From positions 146,508 to 210,507 of the forward strand of contig JALCME010000002.1 in assembly GCA_022648295.1 (NCBI GenBank): a stretch of DNA of 64,000 nucleotides. The letters are read 5' to 3'. The DNA is from Bacteroides sp. (GTDB lineage Bacteria > Bacteroidota > Bacteroidia > Bacteroidales > Bacteroidaceae). Positions 27,614 through 36,506 of the stretch are shown piece after piece; the first letter of the stretch is position 1; each line of letters begins with the position of its first letter. Below the pieces are notes generated by a model. The model did not search any database. It was given only the letters and a program-made list of their open reading frames with translations, and was not told the DNA's origin. The position numbers were made by a program, and so were the translations under genes.

Positions 27614-28447
27614 CTAAGCGCCTTGAGAATCTTTCAACAACTCATCATCATCCATATCTTTAACTTCATCCAGTGTTTTACCTGCTTCCTCAGGCAATAC
27701 TGTTTTGGCATCAATACCGGTAATGATATCATTTACACTCGCCGTAATCTCTTCATCGGTTTTATTCGCCCAAAGCGTAACCGTTTCATCATAACCTGTA
27801 TCTTCCGGTTTAAATTCTTTTATAAAATAGCTCTTTTGAATATTAGATAAGACATTATCATTCAAAGTGAGCCCCAAAGAAGATGGATCTACATTTTTAT
27901 TCTTCATATCCTTCCATTTCTTCATTTGCTCTTTACGTTTCAGAACCAATTCCTTGATTTCCTTCCCAGCCTTACCCACAATCAGCGGGCCAGCCTTTAC
28001 ATATTTACCATAAGAAAAAGCTTTAAGCCCTAAAGAAGGAAGTGCTGCTGTTGCTGAAGCTGTCTGTGCCGTAATTTGCATACTATTAGTGAGGATAGAT
28101 ACACCTGCTAAAACTGATTCGGCTAGTTGCCAGTTGGCTGCACCTTTAGTCATTAACTTGCCATCGGCATTCTCCATGTGAGACAAAATATAAATCTTGC
28201 TATCGGCTGTTTTTATCGTATCTTCCCTTAACTGATAAGAAGTAATACTCTCCTGATACAACCCCATCTTTGTCCACAGAGAATCACAAGCATAAAGATA
28301 GTCATCAAAGTCCTTGTTACCAGATGCTGTGGGCATTACCCATTCAAACTTTTTTTTCTCTTTTTTCTTTTTCTGCGCATACATTGTAGTAGGCACTACC
28401 ATCAGAATAGTCAATAGGACCACCACCGCGAAAGTAATCTTTTTCAT
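27614..28447 (-). CDS. Exported protein of unknown function, last gene of tubulin-like operon
   Basis: I do not recognise a family. The 277-residue protein has a signal peptide (MKKITFAVVVLLTILMVVPTTMYA, cut before QKKKK) and a very Lys-rich start of the mature chain. A helical, Ala/Gly-rich middle follows (about 110-165). The C-terminus is acidic (DDDELL). The helical middle may associate with membranes, but it is not a clear transmembrane segment. It lies 38 bp after the preceding gene and ends at the shared terminator. Its role is inferred only from the operon. Confidence 0.7.
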   Translation of the reverse strand: MKKITFAVVVLLTILMVVPTTMYAQKKKKEKKKFEWVMPTASGNKDFDDYLYACDSLWTKMGLYQESITSYQLREDTIKTADSKIYILSHMENADGKLMTKGAANWQLAESVLAGVSILTNSMQITAQTASATAALPSLGLKAFSYGKYVKAGPLIVGKAGKEIKELVLKRKEQMKKWKDMKNKNVDPSSLGLTLNDNVLSNIQKSYFIKEFKPEDTGYDETVTLWANKTDEEITASVNDIITGIDAKTVLPEEAGKTLDEVKDMDDDELLKDSQGA

Positions 28448-28485
28448 AAATATATTAAGTTTAAAATTAGAAAATAATAAATGTA

Positions 28486-29886
28486 TTATCGAGTTAATTC
28501 CACATCCAGAGTTTCGGTCTCGGTGGTAATGGGGCGTGCCTCTTTTTCTCCATAAAAGAATAAGTAGTTATAGGGATCTTTCAATACAATCCGGTAAGTT
28601 CCATCAGAACCTACCATCCCCAATCGTACCCGACTTTCTTTTTTGGCTTTAGCATCATTAGTCCCATAAATTTCTGTGCCAGAAATATCACCTACATAAC
28701 TATCATTTTTAGTCACTTTACCAGTAATAACCTGATAATCACGCCTAACTACCGTTGTCTCACGTGCAGGATGATTTAACAGTTTCTTCTCCAGTTCCTC
28801 TAAATCTGTTTTATAACCAACCAATTCAGGGTAGCGTTCCACAATACGCCTACAAAAATTACGCTCTGCCATCAAAAACTTAAAAGTCCCTTCCGCCTCA
28901 TATCCTAAACTCGCTTCACGTTGTAGAAACACTTCATGTGCCCTTTGTTTTTTATATGTATCCACACGAATAGCCGCCAGCCGGTTTTTCTTTGCATAGA
29001 AAGAATCACGCTCAGCTACCGGACAGTCTTTATGATTCAAGACTTCTGCAAATGCATTTTCCCCGGCTTCAAAGAAAGAGCTTTCAGTTGCTGTTGGATA
29101 TTCATTCCAGTATTTTTGAGCTACGGCCAATTTTTCTCCAAAAGACAATACTTTCTCTATAGTCTTTACGCTTTTTACAACATTGAACTTATAAGAAGTT
29201 CTCGCAACCATTTCCTTATCCAATTTCACATTTAAGGTTCCCGATGTCGGCGTTTTCACTTTAAAGACAGGGTTGGGAGATTCGTCAGAACCGGCCAACG
29301 TGAAAATCAATTCATAATCGGTCAGCCCATTATCCGCGGACAAATTTCCAACGACATGCTGACTGTCATTAGGAGAAAGCTTTCCCTGATCAAAAAGCAA
29401 AACATCATTACACCAAATAGACAAATCATTGTATTGAGAAGAAAAAACAACTTTGGACTTTCCTGCCTGTGCATAAACACCACCTGCACTTTCGACACAA
29501 GTTATGCCTGCTAATTTAAAAGAACCTTTATAACATTTATCAGGATACAAAACCAATCTGAATGTTTCACCTCCTTCCGGCAAAACAACCTTAACGGTCG
29601 TCTTACAAAATCCGGCATCCTGTTGATCTTCATTAAAATGGTGGGTCAGCTCATACCGATAAGTATTATCACCTTCCAACGCCCTGATCGCTTTTTCATT
29701 CCCCATCTCATGGGTTAGTTCCATATTATCACTCGTAGAGATCATAATAATTTTAGCAGTCCACTCACCAGCCTTCATACCGGGTACCTCTTTAGCTTCT
29801 TCCAAAGAAACCATTTGAGCGTGCACTGCATTTGTCGAAAGGAATAAAATGCCCAATAGAAGAGCTAAACGAAAATAATACTTCAC
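28486..29886 (-). CDS. Exported multi-domain protein of unknown function
   Basis: The 466-residue protein has a signal peptide (residues 1-23, cut after VHA). Two beta-rich regions follow, about 25-135 and 140-230, then a helical stretch of charged repeats (about 260-375). The C-terminal small beta domain (about 385-466) contains GMVGSDGTYRIVLKDPYNYLFF-like strands, reminiscent of the carboxypeptidase-regulatory/PEGA class of surface folds. No catalytic motif is visible. It is 21 bp from the upstream gene and clearly co-transcribed. A structural periplasmic or surface role is an inference. Confidence 0.7.
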   Translation of the reverse strand: MKYYFRLALLLGILFLSTNAVHAQMVSLEEAKEVPGMKAGEWTAKIIMISTSDNMELTHEMGNEKAIRALEGDNTYRYELTHHFNEDQQDAGFCKTTVKVVLPEGGETFRLVLYPDKCYKGSFKLAGITCVESAGGVYAQAGKSKVVFSSQYNDLSIWCNDVLLFDQGKLSPNDSQHVVGNLSADNGLTDYELIFTLAGSDESPNPVFKVKTPTSGTLNVKLDKEMVARTSYKFNVVKSVKTIEKVLSFGEKLAVAQKYWNEYPTATESSFFEAGENAFAEVLNHKDCPVAERDSFYAKKNRLAAIRVDTYKKQRAHEVFLQREASLGYEAEGTFKFLMAERNFCRRIVERYPELVGYKTDLEELEKKLLNHPARETTVVRRDYQVITGKVTKNDSYVGDISGTEIYGTNDAKAKKESRVRLGMVGSDGTYRIVLKDPYNYLFFYGEKEARPITTETETLDVELTR

Positions 29887-29907
29887 AATAGTCTTAATGC
29901 TTTTTAT

Positions 29908-30900
29908 TTATAAATCAATTGAAAAATCTCCTGCCGTAAATATCTCCTCTTTGGGCAACTCCTCTGTCTTTGCTTCATTCAAAAAACGAGGTTGCCAGGT
30001 ACGTACATGTATTTGTACGCTATCCGGATCACGAAAATCCCATAAAAGGAATAAGTAACCATCGTCGCTATAGCCACTACTGTTGGAATAAAGTTGGTGT
30101 ACAGTCACTCCATAAAAGCCTTCCTTAGTAGGGTGTTTTACCACCTTCACATCATCAAAGCGTACATTAATATACTTATTTGCAGCAAAACTTCTTTTTA
30201 AGCGGCTCAGATATTCCTGCTTACTCTGCTTACGATAATTTACTTTATTAAAGATTACGCCTGTACCATCAGTCTTTCGCACTTTGACAACCGTGCCCGT
30301 AATAATTAATGCATCATCACTAAATACCTGATCTAAAAATTGAAGGTCCTTTTCATTATAAGCCGTACGGAAATGCTCTACATACGATAGAATTTGTTGA
30401 CGCCTTCCTATTTCTTCCACAGTTTTACCTCTTTTCATCACATTCTGATAAATACTGGTACTAATAGTGAAATTAAAACGAGTAATCTTTCCGCTTGCAT
30501 CAAAATTAATAACTCCTTCCTGATACTTGTCATCCGACGTATTAACAGTCTCATCCGGATGAAGCATCAAAGGGATTTGTCGTATCTGCAATCCGGCACC
30601 TGCATGCAGGCAAGACTGCACAACCTCCGAATCATCACAATAAAAGTGCACATTCTCCCAAAGAGAAGCCAAACCGGCGCGCGCATCTTCCGTCATGCTC
30701 AGGTTCACCGTATTCAAACTGCGGTTTTCTTTAAATGCCCGATTTATTTCTGTTAGTAAAGCCGTAGAATTCTTCTCTACTTCATTCTTTATTGGTCCGT
30801 CTATTCCATCTTGTACAATTAGCTGCACACTTTCCTGTGCAAACAGAGATGACCAACAAACACACCAACACAAAAGAGGGACTAAATATAGCTTTTTCAT
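29908..30900 (-). CDS. Exported protein with NTF2/SnoaL-like domain
   Basis: The 330-residue protein carries a signal peptide (about residues 1-21). The N-terminal domain (about 22-165) is of unknown fold, with a Cys pair near CDDSEVVQSC. The second domain (about 170-310) looks like an NTF2/SnoaL fold: a helix RRQQILSYVEHFRTAYNEKD, then DQVFSDDALIITG and late strands ending VRTWQPRF. Such folds often form ligand pockets or dimer scaffolds. No catalytic residues are evident. It lies 14 bp after the preceding gene and 21 bp before the next. Confidence 0.7.
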   Translation of the reverse strand: MKKLYLVPLLCWCVCWSSLFAQESVQLIVQDGIDGPIKNEVEKNSTALLTEINRAFKENRSLNTVNLSMTEDARAGLASLWENVHFYCDDSEVVQSCLHAGAGLQIRQIPLMLHPDETVNTSDDKYQEGVINFDASGKITRFNFTISTSIYQNVMKRGKTVEEIGRRQQILSYVEHFRTAYNEKDLQFLDQVFSDDALIITGTVVKVRKTDGTGVIFNKVNYRKQSKQEYLSRLKRSFAANKYINVRFDDVKVVKHPTKEGFYGVTVHQLYSNSSGYSDDGYLFLLWDFRDPDSVQIHVRTWQPRFLNEAKTEELPKEEIFTAGDFSIDL

Positions 30901-30914
30901 AACCCTTTATATTT

Positions 30915-31697
30915 TTATTTCAATTCAAACCAATAAGCTCCACATCCACTAAAATCACTTAACTTCACCTCTTTCTTATCATGTAATTCGAGGTATTTTC
31001 CATCTTGAACCTCTACTATTCCTTTTACATTCCCGTCACGAGTGTAGAACAATACATGATAAGTTTCAGGAAGTTTTTCAGAAGAAGGATATGAACCATA
31101 TACAATTGCATTGCCTGCTTTCAAATCAGCAAAAATAGTTTTCATCTCATCCATCGTCCGGGCATTGATAATCATATCCAAGCTATTACCGGCGTCGACC
31201 TGCTGTATCGGTTCCACTTCAGACTTAAGTTCCGGCTTTTCGTCCGCTTTCTTCTCAGGGGCCTGTTCCATTTTCAACGGAGTACTAATTTCCGAAAGAG
31301 CTTGTAAAACGTTACCCTTTTCGTCATCATTCAATACAATCTGCCCGGCACCATGAATTAAAATAATATCACTCTTCTTCACATAAACAAAAGCCCTGAC
31401 ATTCGTTCCACGTTTCATATTCATCTCTTCCGTACAAGAACTAATATCCTGTAAAACAACCTGCTGTACTGTTTCACTATTACGTTTCGCCTTAACCCAA
31501 TCATTTATTTCACTCACCAATAGCTCATTGGCTGTCTTCACAGCATCCTCCCCCGTTGGCAGAGTGGCTTCTGCAGACAAATAGGAAGAAGACTTCTTTA
31601 TACGATTAATAAGTTCCTTTGTTTTACTCACGTCTTGCTGTCCAAAAAGACAGCCTGCAGAACACAAAGCAATCAAAAATAACAATGTTGATCTCAT
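30915..31697 (-). CDS. Exported or lipid-anchored protein of unknown function
   Basis: The 260-residue protein starts with a signal sequence (MRSTLLFLIALCSAGCLFGQ). The Cys at 16 could be lipidated, but the residue three before it is Ser, so the lipobox is imperfect; cleavage before QQDVS is the alternative. A disordered Glu/Lys/Pro segment lies at about 140-165. The C-terminal domain ends GCGAYWFELK. Its ATG overlaps the stop of the upstream gene as TAATG, implying translational coupling. No family is recognised. Confidence 0.7.
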   Translation of the reverse strand: MRSTLLFLIALCSAGCLFGQQDVSKTKELINRIKKSSSYLSAEATLPTGEDAVKTANELLVSEINDWVKAKRNSETVQQVVLQDISSCTEEMNMKRGTNVRAFVYVKKSDIILIHGAGQIVLNDDEKGNVLQALSEISTPLKMEQAPEKKADEKPELKSEVEPIQQVDAGNSLDMIINARTMDEMKTIFADLKAGNAIVYGSYPSSEKLPETYHVLFYTRDGNVKGIVEVQDGKYLELHDKKEVKLSDFSGCGAYWFELK

Positions 31698-32689
31698 TAC
31701 TTCTTCTCTTTATTCTTTTTATTCACAAGATTATATTCTTCAAATAGGTTTGCAATGTTGTGGGTAGGAACAAATATCGTAAGGTCCGCTTTAACTTCGC
31801 CTTTTTTATCACTCAACAAAGCATAAGGAAACTCCACATTCATTACATGATTATATTTCATCAAACCATTCACTGCAAAAACACAAGCCTTTACTTGTTC
31901 TTTTCCAACCTCTTCCATACCGACATAGACCTCGCACCCTTTACTCTTGCAATAAGCAATCCACTGTTTCAGAGGAATTTTCAATTCATCCGTCTTAAAA
32001 CCATACCGGCGTACCTTTAGATCTAACTGGTAATCGTAAGGTATGTCTTCAGAAAGAAGAGTGTTTGCTATGCTTTCCACCAAATGGTCTTCGGAACACG
32101 CTAATGACAACACACCTTCGCTTTCAGTATAATAAAGGTCGTTGCTAATACCATCTATGTAGTACTTATCTCCTTTCTTGACATACAAATGCGGGGCGGT
32201 TTCTGTCAAAGAAGTCCTATCTATCGCTAACGAGTCTTTCGCTGTATGAAATTTATATATTGGTAATTCTTGAAAGAATTCCGCTTCCAGTTCTTTCAGA
32301 TTCTTTTGGCTAATGAGCTGATAGGACATAGGAAAAGAAATCTGTATTACTTTAAAATCGTCGTTAGATAACCGGAACGTATATCTGTTCTCTTTTGAAC
32401 TGATAGCAAGAGCTGTTTCCTTATTCACCAAATGCAGGCGATCCAAACCTCCTGCTTCAATAATCACATCATCAGCCTTCAACTTCCATAAGCGTTCTTC
32501 CGGAGACAATGTCAACAACATATTAAAATAGCTTTCAGCAAACTGATACACAGCTTTAGCATACGGAGCATCTTTTGAAAGTAAAGAAGCAGCTTCCAAC
32601 AGTTCTTTACTTTCAAATGTCCTCTGCTGACTCCACCCGGAAAGAATGGCAAACAGCCCTGCTATAAAGGCAAGTGCATACCTCTTCAT
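31697..32689 (-). CDS. Exported protein of unknown function
   Basis: The 330-residue protein has a signal peptide (MKRYALAFIAGLFAILSGWS, cut near QQRTFE). The mature chain is predicted mixed alpha/beta with no recognised motif, and its last residues are Lys-rich (NKKNKEKK). Both of its ends overlap neighbours by one base in TAATG junctions, so it is translated with the zinc-ribbon gene before it and the gene after it. Such tight coupling suggests fixed stoichiometry. Confidence 0.7.
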   Translation of the reverse strand: MKRYALAFIAGLFAILSGWSQQRTFESKELLEAASLLSKDAPYAKAVYQFAESYFNMLLTLSPEERLWKLKADDVIIEAGGLDRLHLVNKETALAISSKENRYTFRLSNDDFKVIQISFPMSYQLISQKNLKELEAEFFQELPIYKFHTAKDSLAIDRTSLTETAPHLYVKKGDKYYIDGISNDLYYTESEGVLSLACSEDHLVESIANTLLSEDIPYDYQLDLKVRRYGFKTDELKIPLKQWIAYCKSKGCEVYVGMEEVGKEQVKACVFAVNGLMKYNHVMNVEFPYALLSDKKGEVKADLTIFVPTHNIANLFEEYNLVNKKNKEKK

Positions 32690-33336
32690 TAATCTACACT
32701 ACCCAAAATGATAGATTCAACATTGCCATCGGACTTGTACCAACGACCTTGGGTAAGATGACCATTCTCAAAAGTTCCAATCACTTTGTCACCCGGAGAT
32801 GCTACGCGCTCTTTATCGTCGCGCGAATCAATAACATGACTACTCTTAAATGTTAGTGTACCTTGTACGTCGTTCGGCTTACCATTCTTCACTTTTCCGA
32901 CCCACACGGCATAGCCCAAGTCTTTTGTGACTACTCCACCCTGATCGGCGGAAGCCGATGGTTTCGCTACTGTCCCATTTTTGGCCGGCTGTACAGTTTC
33001 CTTTGCTTTCTCCATTGCAGCTGAATCAACGGAGACATCCGAAAGCTCAACCGGGGCAACTTGCGTTGTATCGGCTGCGGCCGAACTTTTCTCTCCATTC
33101 CCATGAAAGAGGCCGAAGTAAATACCTGCCCCTGCTACTACAACTACCGCTGCAACAGCTCCCATTATCAATTTGTTCTTAGAATCGGAACCAGAACCTG
33201 CTGCTTCTTTCACTGGATATAAAGGTTTCCCGCACTCCGAACAAACAAAGTTGGTTTTCTCCGCTTCTTGTACCTCTTTACTCGCTGCTAAATCACATTC
33301 ATCATAGTTTTTACAAACGCCTTTAATCTTTGCCAT
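32689..33336 (-). CDS. Zinc-ribbon, single-TM protein with MORN-like C-terminal domain
   Basis: This 215-residue protein has three parts. A cytoplasmic zinc-ribbon-like head carries C8, C14 and the pair C32-x-x-C35. A transmembrane helix spans about 55-75 (LIMGAVAAVVVVAGAGIYFGLF). A low-complexity Ala/Ser/Val/Lys linker then leads to a C-terminal domain (about 140-215). That domain contains GKVKNGKPNDVQGTLTF and FENGHLTQGRWY, a MORN-like beta-hairpin pattern, in the periplasm. Its place directly after the tubulin-like gene suggests it links the cytoplasmic polymer to periplasmic partners; this is inference. Confidence 0.75.
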   Translation of the reverse strand: MAKIKGVCKNYDECDLAASKEVQEAEKTNFVCSECGKPLYPVKEAAGSGSDSKNKLIMGAVAAVVVVAGAGIYFGLFHGNGEKSSAAADTTQVAPVELSDVSVDSAAMEKAKETVQPAKNGTVAKPSASADQGGVVTKDLGYAVWVGKVKNGKPNDVQGTLTFKSSHVIDSRDDKERVASPGDKVIGTFENGHLTQGRWYKSDGNVESIILGSVD

Positions 33337-33365
33337 AATTATCTTCTATATATTATTTACTTTAA

Positions 33366-36300
33366 TTACAACTCTTTTAATTCATTCTCAAATATCTCAC
33401 GGCTCAAAGCTTTATACTTTGCATATACCGGACTAAATTCATTGTTTTCACAAGCCGGACATGGAAGTATTTTTTCCTTAACAACTACTACTAAGGCTTT
33501 ACGTAAAGTAACTTTTTGCTCATTACTACGGTACTGGTTCTTCAAATTAGTATCCACCAGCTTCATGACTTGCTGGGCCAATTCATAGTTTTCACTAAGT
33601 ACATCTATGGTATGCAAAATATTCTTTCCCGACTTCACCCAGTTATCATCACCAAAATCATCAGGAAAGTTGATTGCATCAAAATGCTCACCAGTAGTTG
33701 GATCACTCTTTGGTACGAATAAAGCCATAGCATAAGCCAGCATAACGGGCTTGGTAATAAGTTCTTTTATTTCATTGCCTTCAAGTTCAAATAAGGAAGC
33801 CAGCGGTTTGACAAATGTCTCCGTATGAAGGACCATCTTATTTAAGTCTTTGTCGGGATTGGCAAGAAGGTCCTCATAGCGTTGCTTCAAAACTTTTACA
33901 TTAGCCACATAACGTAAAGGGAAACCTGAGGCTGCTGCTATCACTACAATCTGATTGTTCTTGTAATTGACAGCGACATCTTGCTTAGGATCAAATCCCG
34001 GAGCAACTTGTACAAATGTCTGAATCAGCTTATCACGGAATCCACTCTTGTCATCTTCAAACTTGGGCAAACAAAGTTGAATCATTTTCATCATTCCCCC
34101 ACCGTTTCCGCCAAACACTTTTCCTTGCTCCTCTGCATTAAATTGAAGATACGTCATGGCAGAAGTGACCATAGAGCGTACAAACTGTTCCAATTTCTCT
34201 TCGGAATTACATTCCTGCTTCAATTTCTCAAGAATATTAACGCCTACCATCTTATTCAATGGATCGGCCTTGGCGGAATCTTCCATTGCAGCATGTGCAT
34301 TCTGCTGGCAAATGTCAAGTACTATGCCTGTAGTCGTTTCATAATCGGTCTTATCGCACAGATTCGCAAAAGAGCGTTCCCCTTCTTCTCCAAGCAACGA
34401 TACCAAACGGTTACGAATGGATTGCGCATTTCCGCTTTGTGATTCTTTATTGGAAACACAGGTTTTAGTGAAACGCTGCACCATATCCGGGTCATATTTC
34501 TTCAACGTCATACTTTCTTCACCGATGGCATCTTTCTTGCATTTGCTATCTGCCTGACGACCCGCTTCTTCCAATATTTCAGTGAGAATACCCTTATAAG
34601 TCGCAATACCGTCCAACATGATACCCAATTGTTCAATAACACTTTGCATCAATTCAATAGCATAACGGTATGCCTCAATACGGGTGGAAGTAGTATAGAA
34701 ATCACATTTAGCATTCTTGTATGCACTGAACACCTTCTTGGAAGCTCCAGTAATGGCATCTCTCAACCAGCCTATGTTATCCCACTCAACATTGCACTGA
34801 CGAATGGATTCGTTAATATTCTCCAGTTCTTCCTCTTGCCTGCCGATTTGTTCTTTAAAAGCGCCAATACGGTCTTCGCAGTCGGCAATCAACAAACGGG
34901 TATATTTCTCCACTTCCAGAATACTCTTCTGCCCGCTGTTCCATTCATTAAAAAGCAGAGTTTCTATATGACGACGAATATGCTTGGCATAGGCCACACG
35001 CTCACCCCGTTGTATATCGTAGAACTTTCTCACGCCGTGAGAGCGAAAGTTGTTATCATAATAATCGGAACAGGCATCAGTGAATAAAGCTAACCAACTC
35101 TTTTTATCAGCATTGGTTTGCGCATCATCGGCAAAGCCCTGAGCACGTTCTTCCCAAGTACTGTCTATATCGTGCCAACGTTTAGTGGCTGGTGATTCAA
35201 TAACCGGTTTGGAAAGCATCAAGTAGCTATTGGAAAGCATCAATTTTTCACGGTTCTTCTTATCCTTTATCTCTCCGGCAAAACCACTACCTACTTCTTC
35301 AATGGAGCATTCACCATATCCAAGCCCTTCCTGCCAGATGTTGAACTGAAGCTGACGGGTAGCCTGACGGGCAAAATTATAAGTAACAAACTCTTCTATT
35401 TCTGTTTCGGGATACTCTATACGCTTGATTCCAAACGAAAGAAACTTGCGACTACGGGCAGGCTTATTGGACTTATCGTTTTCCGGCCCTGCTCCATCAT
35501 TCTCACAGCCCACCAAACGGTTCATCTTACCGGCATCACCTGTCATCTCACTTGCCACAATTTTCTGAAACATGAAGTCGGCAACGGAGGCTGGAAGTCC
35601 CTTGGCTATGTCGAGCACCTTCCCCGCCTCATTAATATTGGTATATAGATAAGCCGCTTCAAAAGCATTAATTCCTCCCAACAGGCGCTGCACTTCCCCA
35701 CTAAAGTTATCTTTCTTTCCGGTAACATCAAGTGGTAAATATTGTCCAATGCTCATGGCATTCAGTTCACAGAGGGCAGCATAGCCGTTTGCCTGATAAA
35801 AACCAGCATCGTGACTTGCCGTCACTACATTCATCTCTGGTACATAGAGGTAAAGATGTACTTTATAATGATCACCACCCGGTTGTGGCGCAAATTCTTT
35901 ACGGATCTGGGATATGGCATCCACAATAGAACCGGAGCCCGTTCCACCTGCCAAGCCGGCACAAATGTGGAAGGTGACCTTGGAATCGCCGGAATCATTA
36001 GTGATTCGTGTCACTGCTTGCTTCACACGAGAAACAAAATCGCTATTTGCATCCTTAACGCTTAGATTATTGGCAAACAAGGTCCGTCCCAAACGACGGC
36101 GTTGCCCCCCAATACCTGCGGTAATCAATGGCCCCAATTTACTAGTCATCAATTTAACGTCATCGGCATTCAGGAAACAGCTTATTCCAGGGTACATGGA
36201 TAGATTTTGGAACATACTTGCACTAATACCATGAATAGAAACCTTCTGCGCTTCCTTTAGATGTACAGACTTCCCCATCACTTTCCAACCGGTACGATCA

Positions 36301-36455
36301 TCCAAATCCGCTGGAGAAGAATCAACATAAATGTATTCCAAATTAACGTTGTTTGTAGGGTCATTAGAATGAAATTCTTCGTACACTCGCTTTCTCAATT
36401 CACGAAGCACCTTTCCTCCGGTACCTCCAAGTCCAATGATCAAATGGTTTGCCAT
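33366..36455 (-). CDS. Large tubulin/FtsZ-superfamily protein (Tubulin_2 type)
   Basis: The 1029-residue cytoplasmic protein begins HLIIGLGGTGGKVLRELR, the nucleotide-loop start of the bacterial Tubulin_2 (FtsZ-like) family. At about 166-176 it has AGLAGGTGSGS, the counterpart of the GGGTGTG tubulin signature. The GTPase-like core is followed by several hundred residues absent from FtsZ. These include a coiled coil at about 515-560 (RIGAFKEQIGRQEEELENI), a helical region, and a C-terminal CPAC pair. No signal or transmembrane segment is seen. Comparative genomics has linked FtsZ-like families of this type to membrane remodelling. Whether this one polymerises or hydrolyses GTP is unknown. It is preceded by a membrane protein gene and followed by the zinc-ribbon adaptor. 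Confidence 0.85.
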   Translation of the reverse strand: MANHLIIGLGGTGGKVLRELRKRVYEEFHSNDPTNNVNLEYIYVDSSPADLDDRTGWKVMGKSVHLKEAQKVSIHGISASMFQNLSMYPGISCFLNADDVKLMTSKLGPLITAGIGGQRRRLGRTLFANNLSVKDANSDFVSRVKQAVTRITNDSGDSKVTFHICAGLAGGTGSGSIVDAISQIRKEFAPQPGGDHYKVHLYLYVPEMNVVTASHDAGFYQANGYAALCELNAMSIGQYLPLDVTGKKDNFSGEVQRLLGGINAFEAAYLYTNINEAGKVLDIAKGLPASVADFMFQKIVASEMTGDAGKMNRLVGCENDGAGPENDKSNKPARSRKFLSFGIKRIEYPETEIEEFVTYNFARQATRQLQFNIWQEGLGYGECSIEEVGSGFAGEIKDKKNREKLMLSNSYLMLSKPVIESPATKRWHDIDSTWEERAQGFADDAQTNADKKSWLALFTDACSDYYDNNFRSHGVRKFYDIQRGERVAYAKHIRRHIETLLFNEWNSGQKSILEVEKYTRLLIADCEDRIGAFKEQIGRQEEELENINESIRQCNVEWDNIGWLRDAITGASKKVFSAYKNAKCDFYTTSTRIEAYRYAIELMQSVIEQLGIMLDGIATYKGILTEILEEAGRQADSKCKKDAIGEESMTLKKYDPDMVQRFTKTCVSNKESQSGNAQSIRNRLVSLLGEEGERSFANLCDKTDYETTTGIVLDICQQNAHAAMEDSAKADPLNKMVGVNILEKLKQECNSEEKLEQFVRSMVTSAMTYLQFNAEEQGKVFGGNGGGMMKMIQLCLPKFEDDKSGFRDKLIQTFVQVAPGFDPKQDVAVNYKNNQIVVIAAASGFPLRYVANVKVLKQRYEDLLANPDKDLNKMVLHTETFVKPLASLFELEGNEIKELITKPVMLAYAMALFVPKSDPTTGEHFDAINFPDDFGDDNWVKSGKNILHTIDVLSENYELAQQVMKLVDTNLKNQYRSNEQKVTLRKALVVVVKEKILPCPACENNEFSPVYAKYKALSREIFENELKEL

Positions 36456-36506
36456 AAATAAAAGGATTTATATTTGTTAATGTTTTCCATATGTTACAAG
36501 TGTTTA

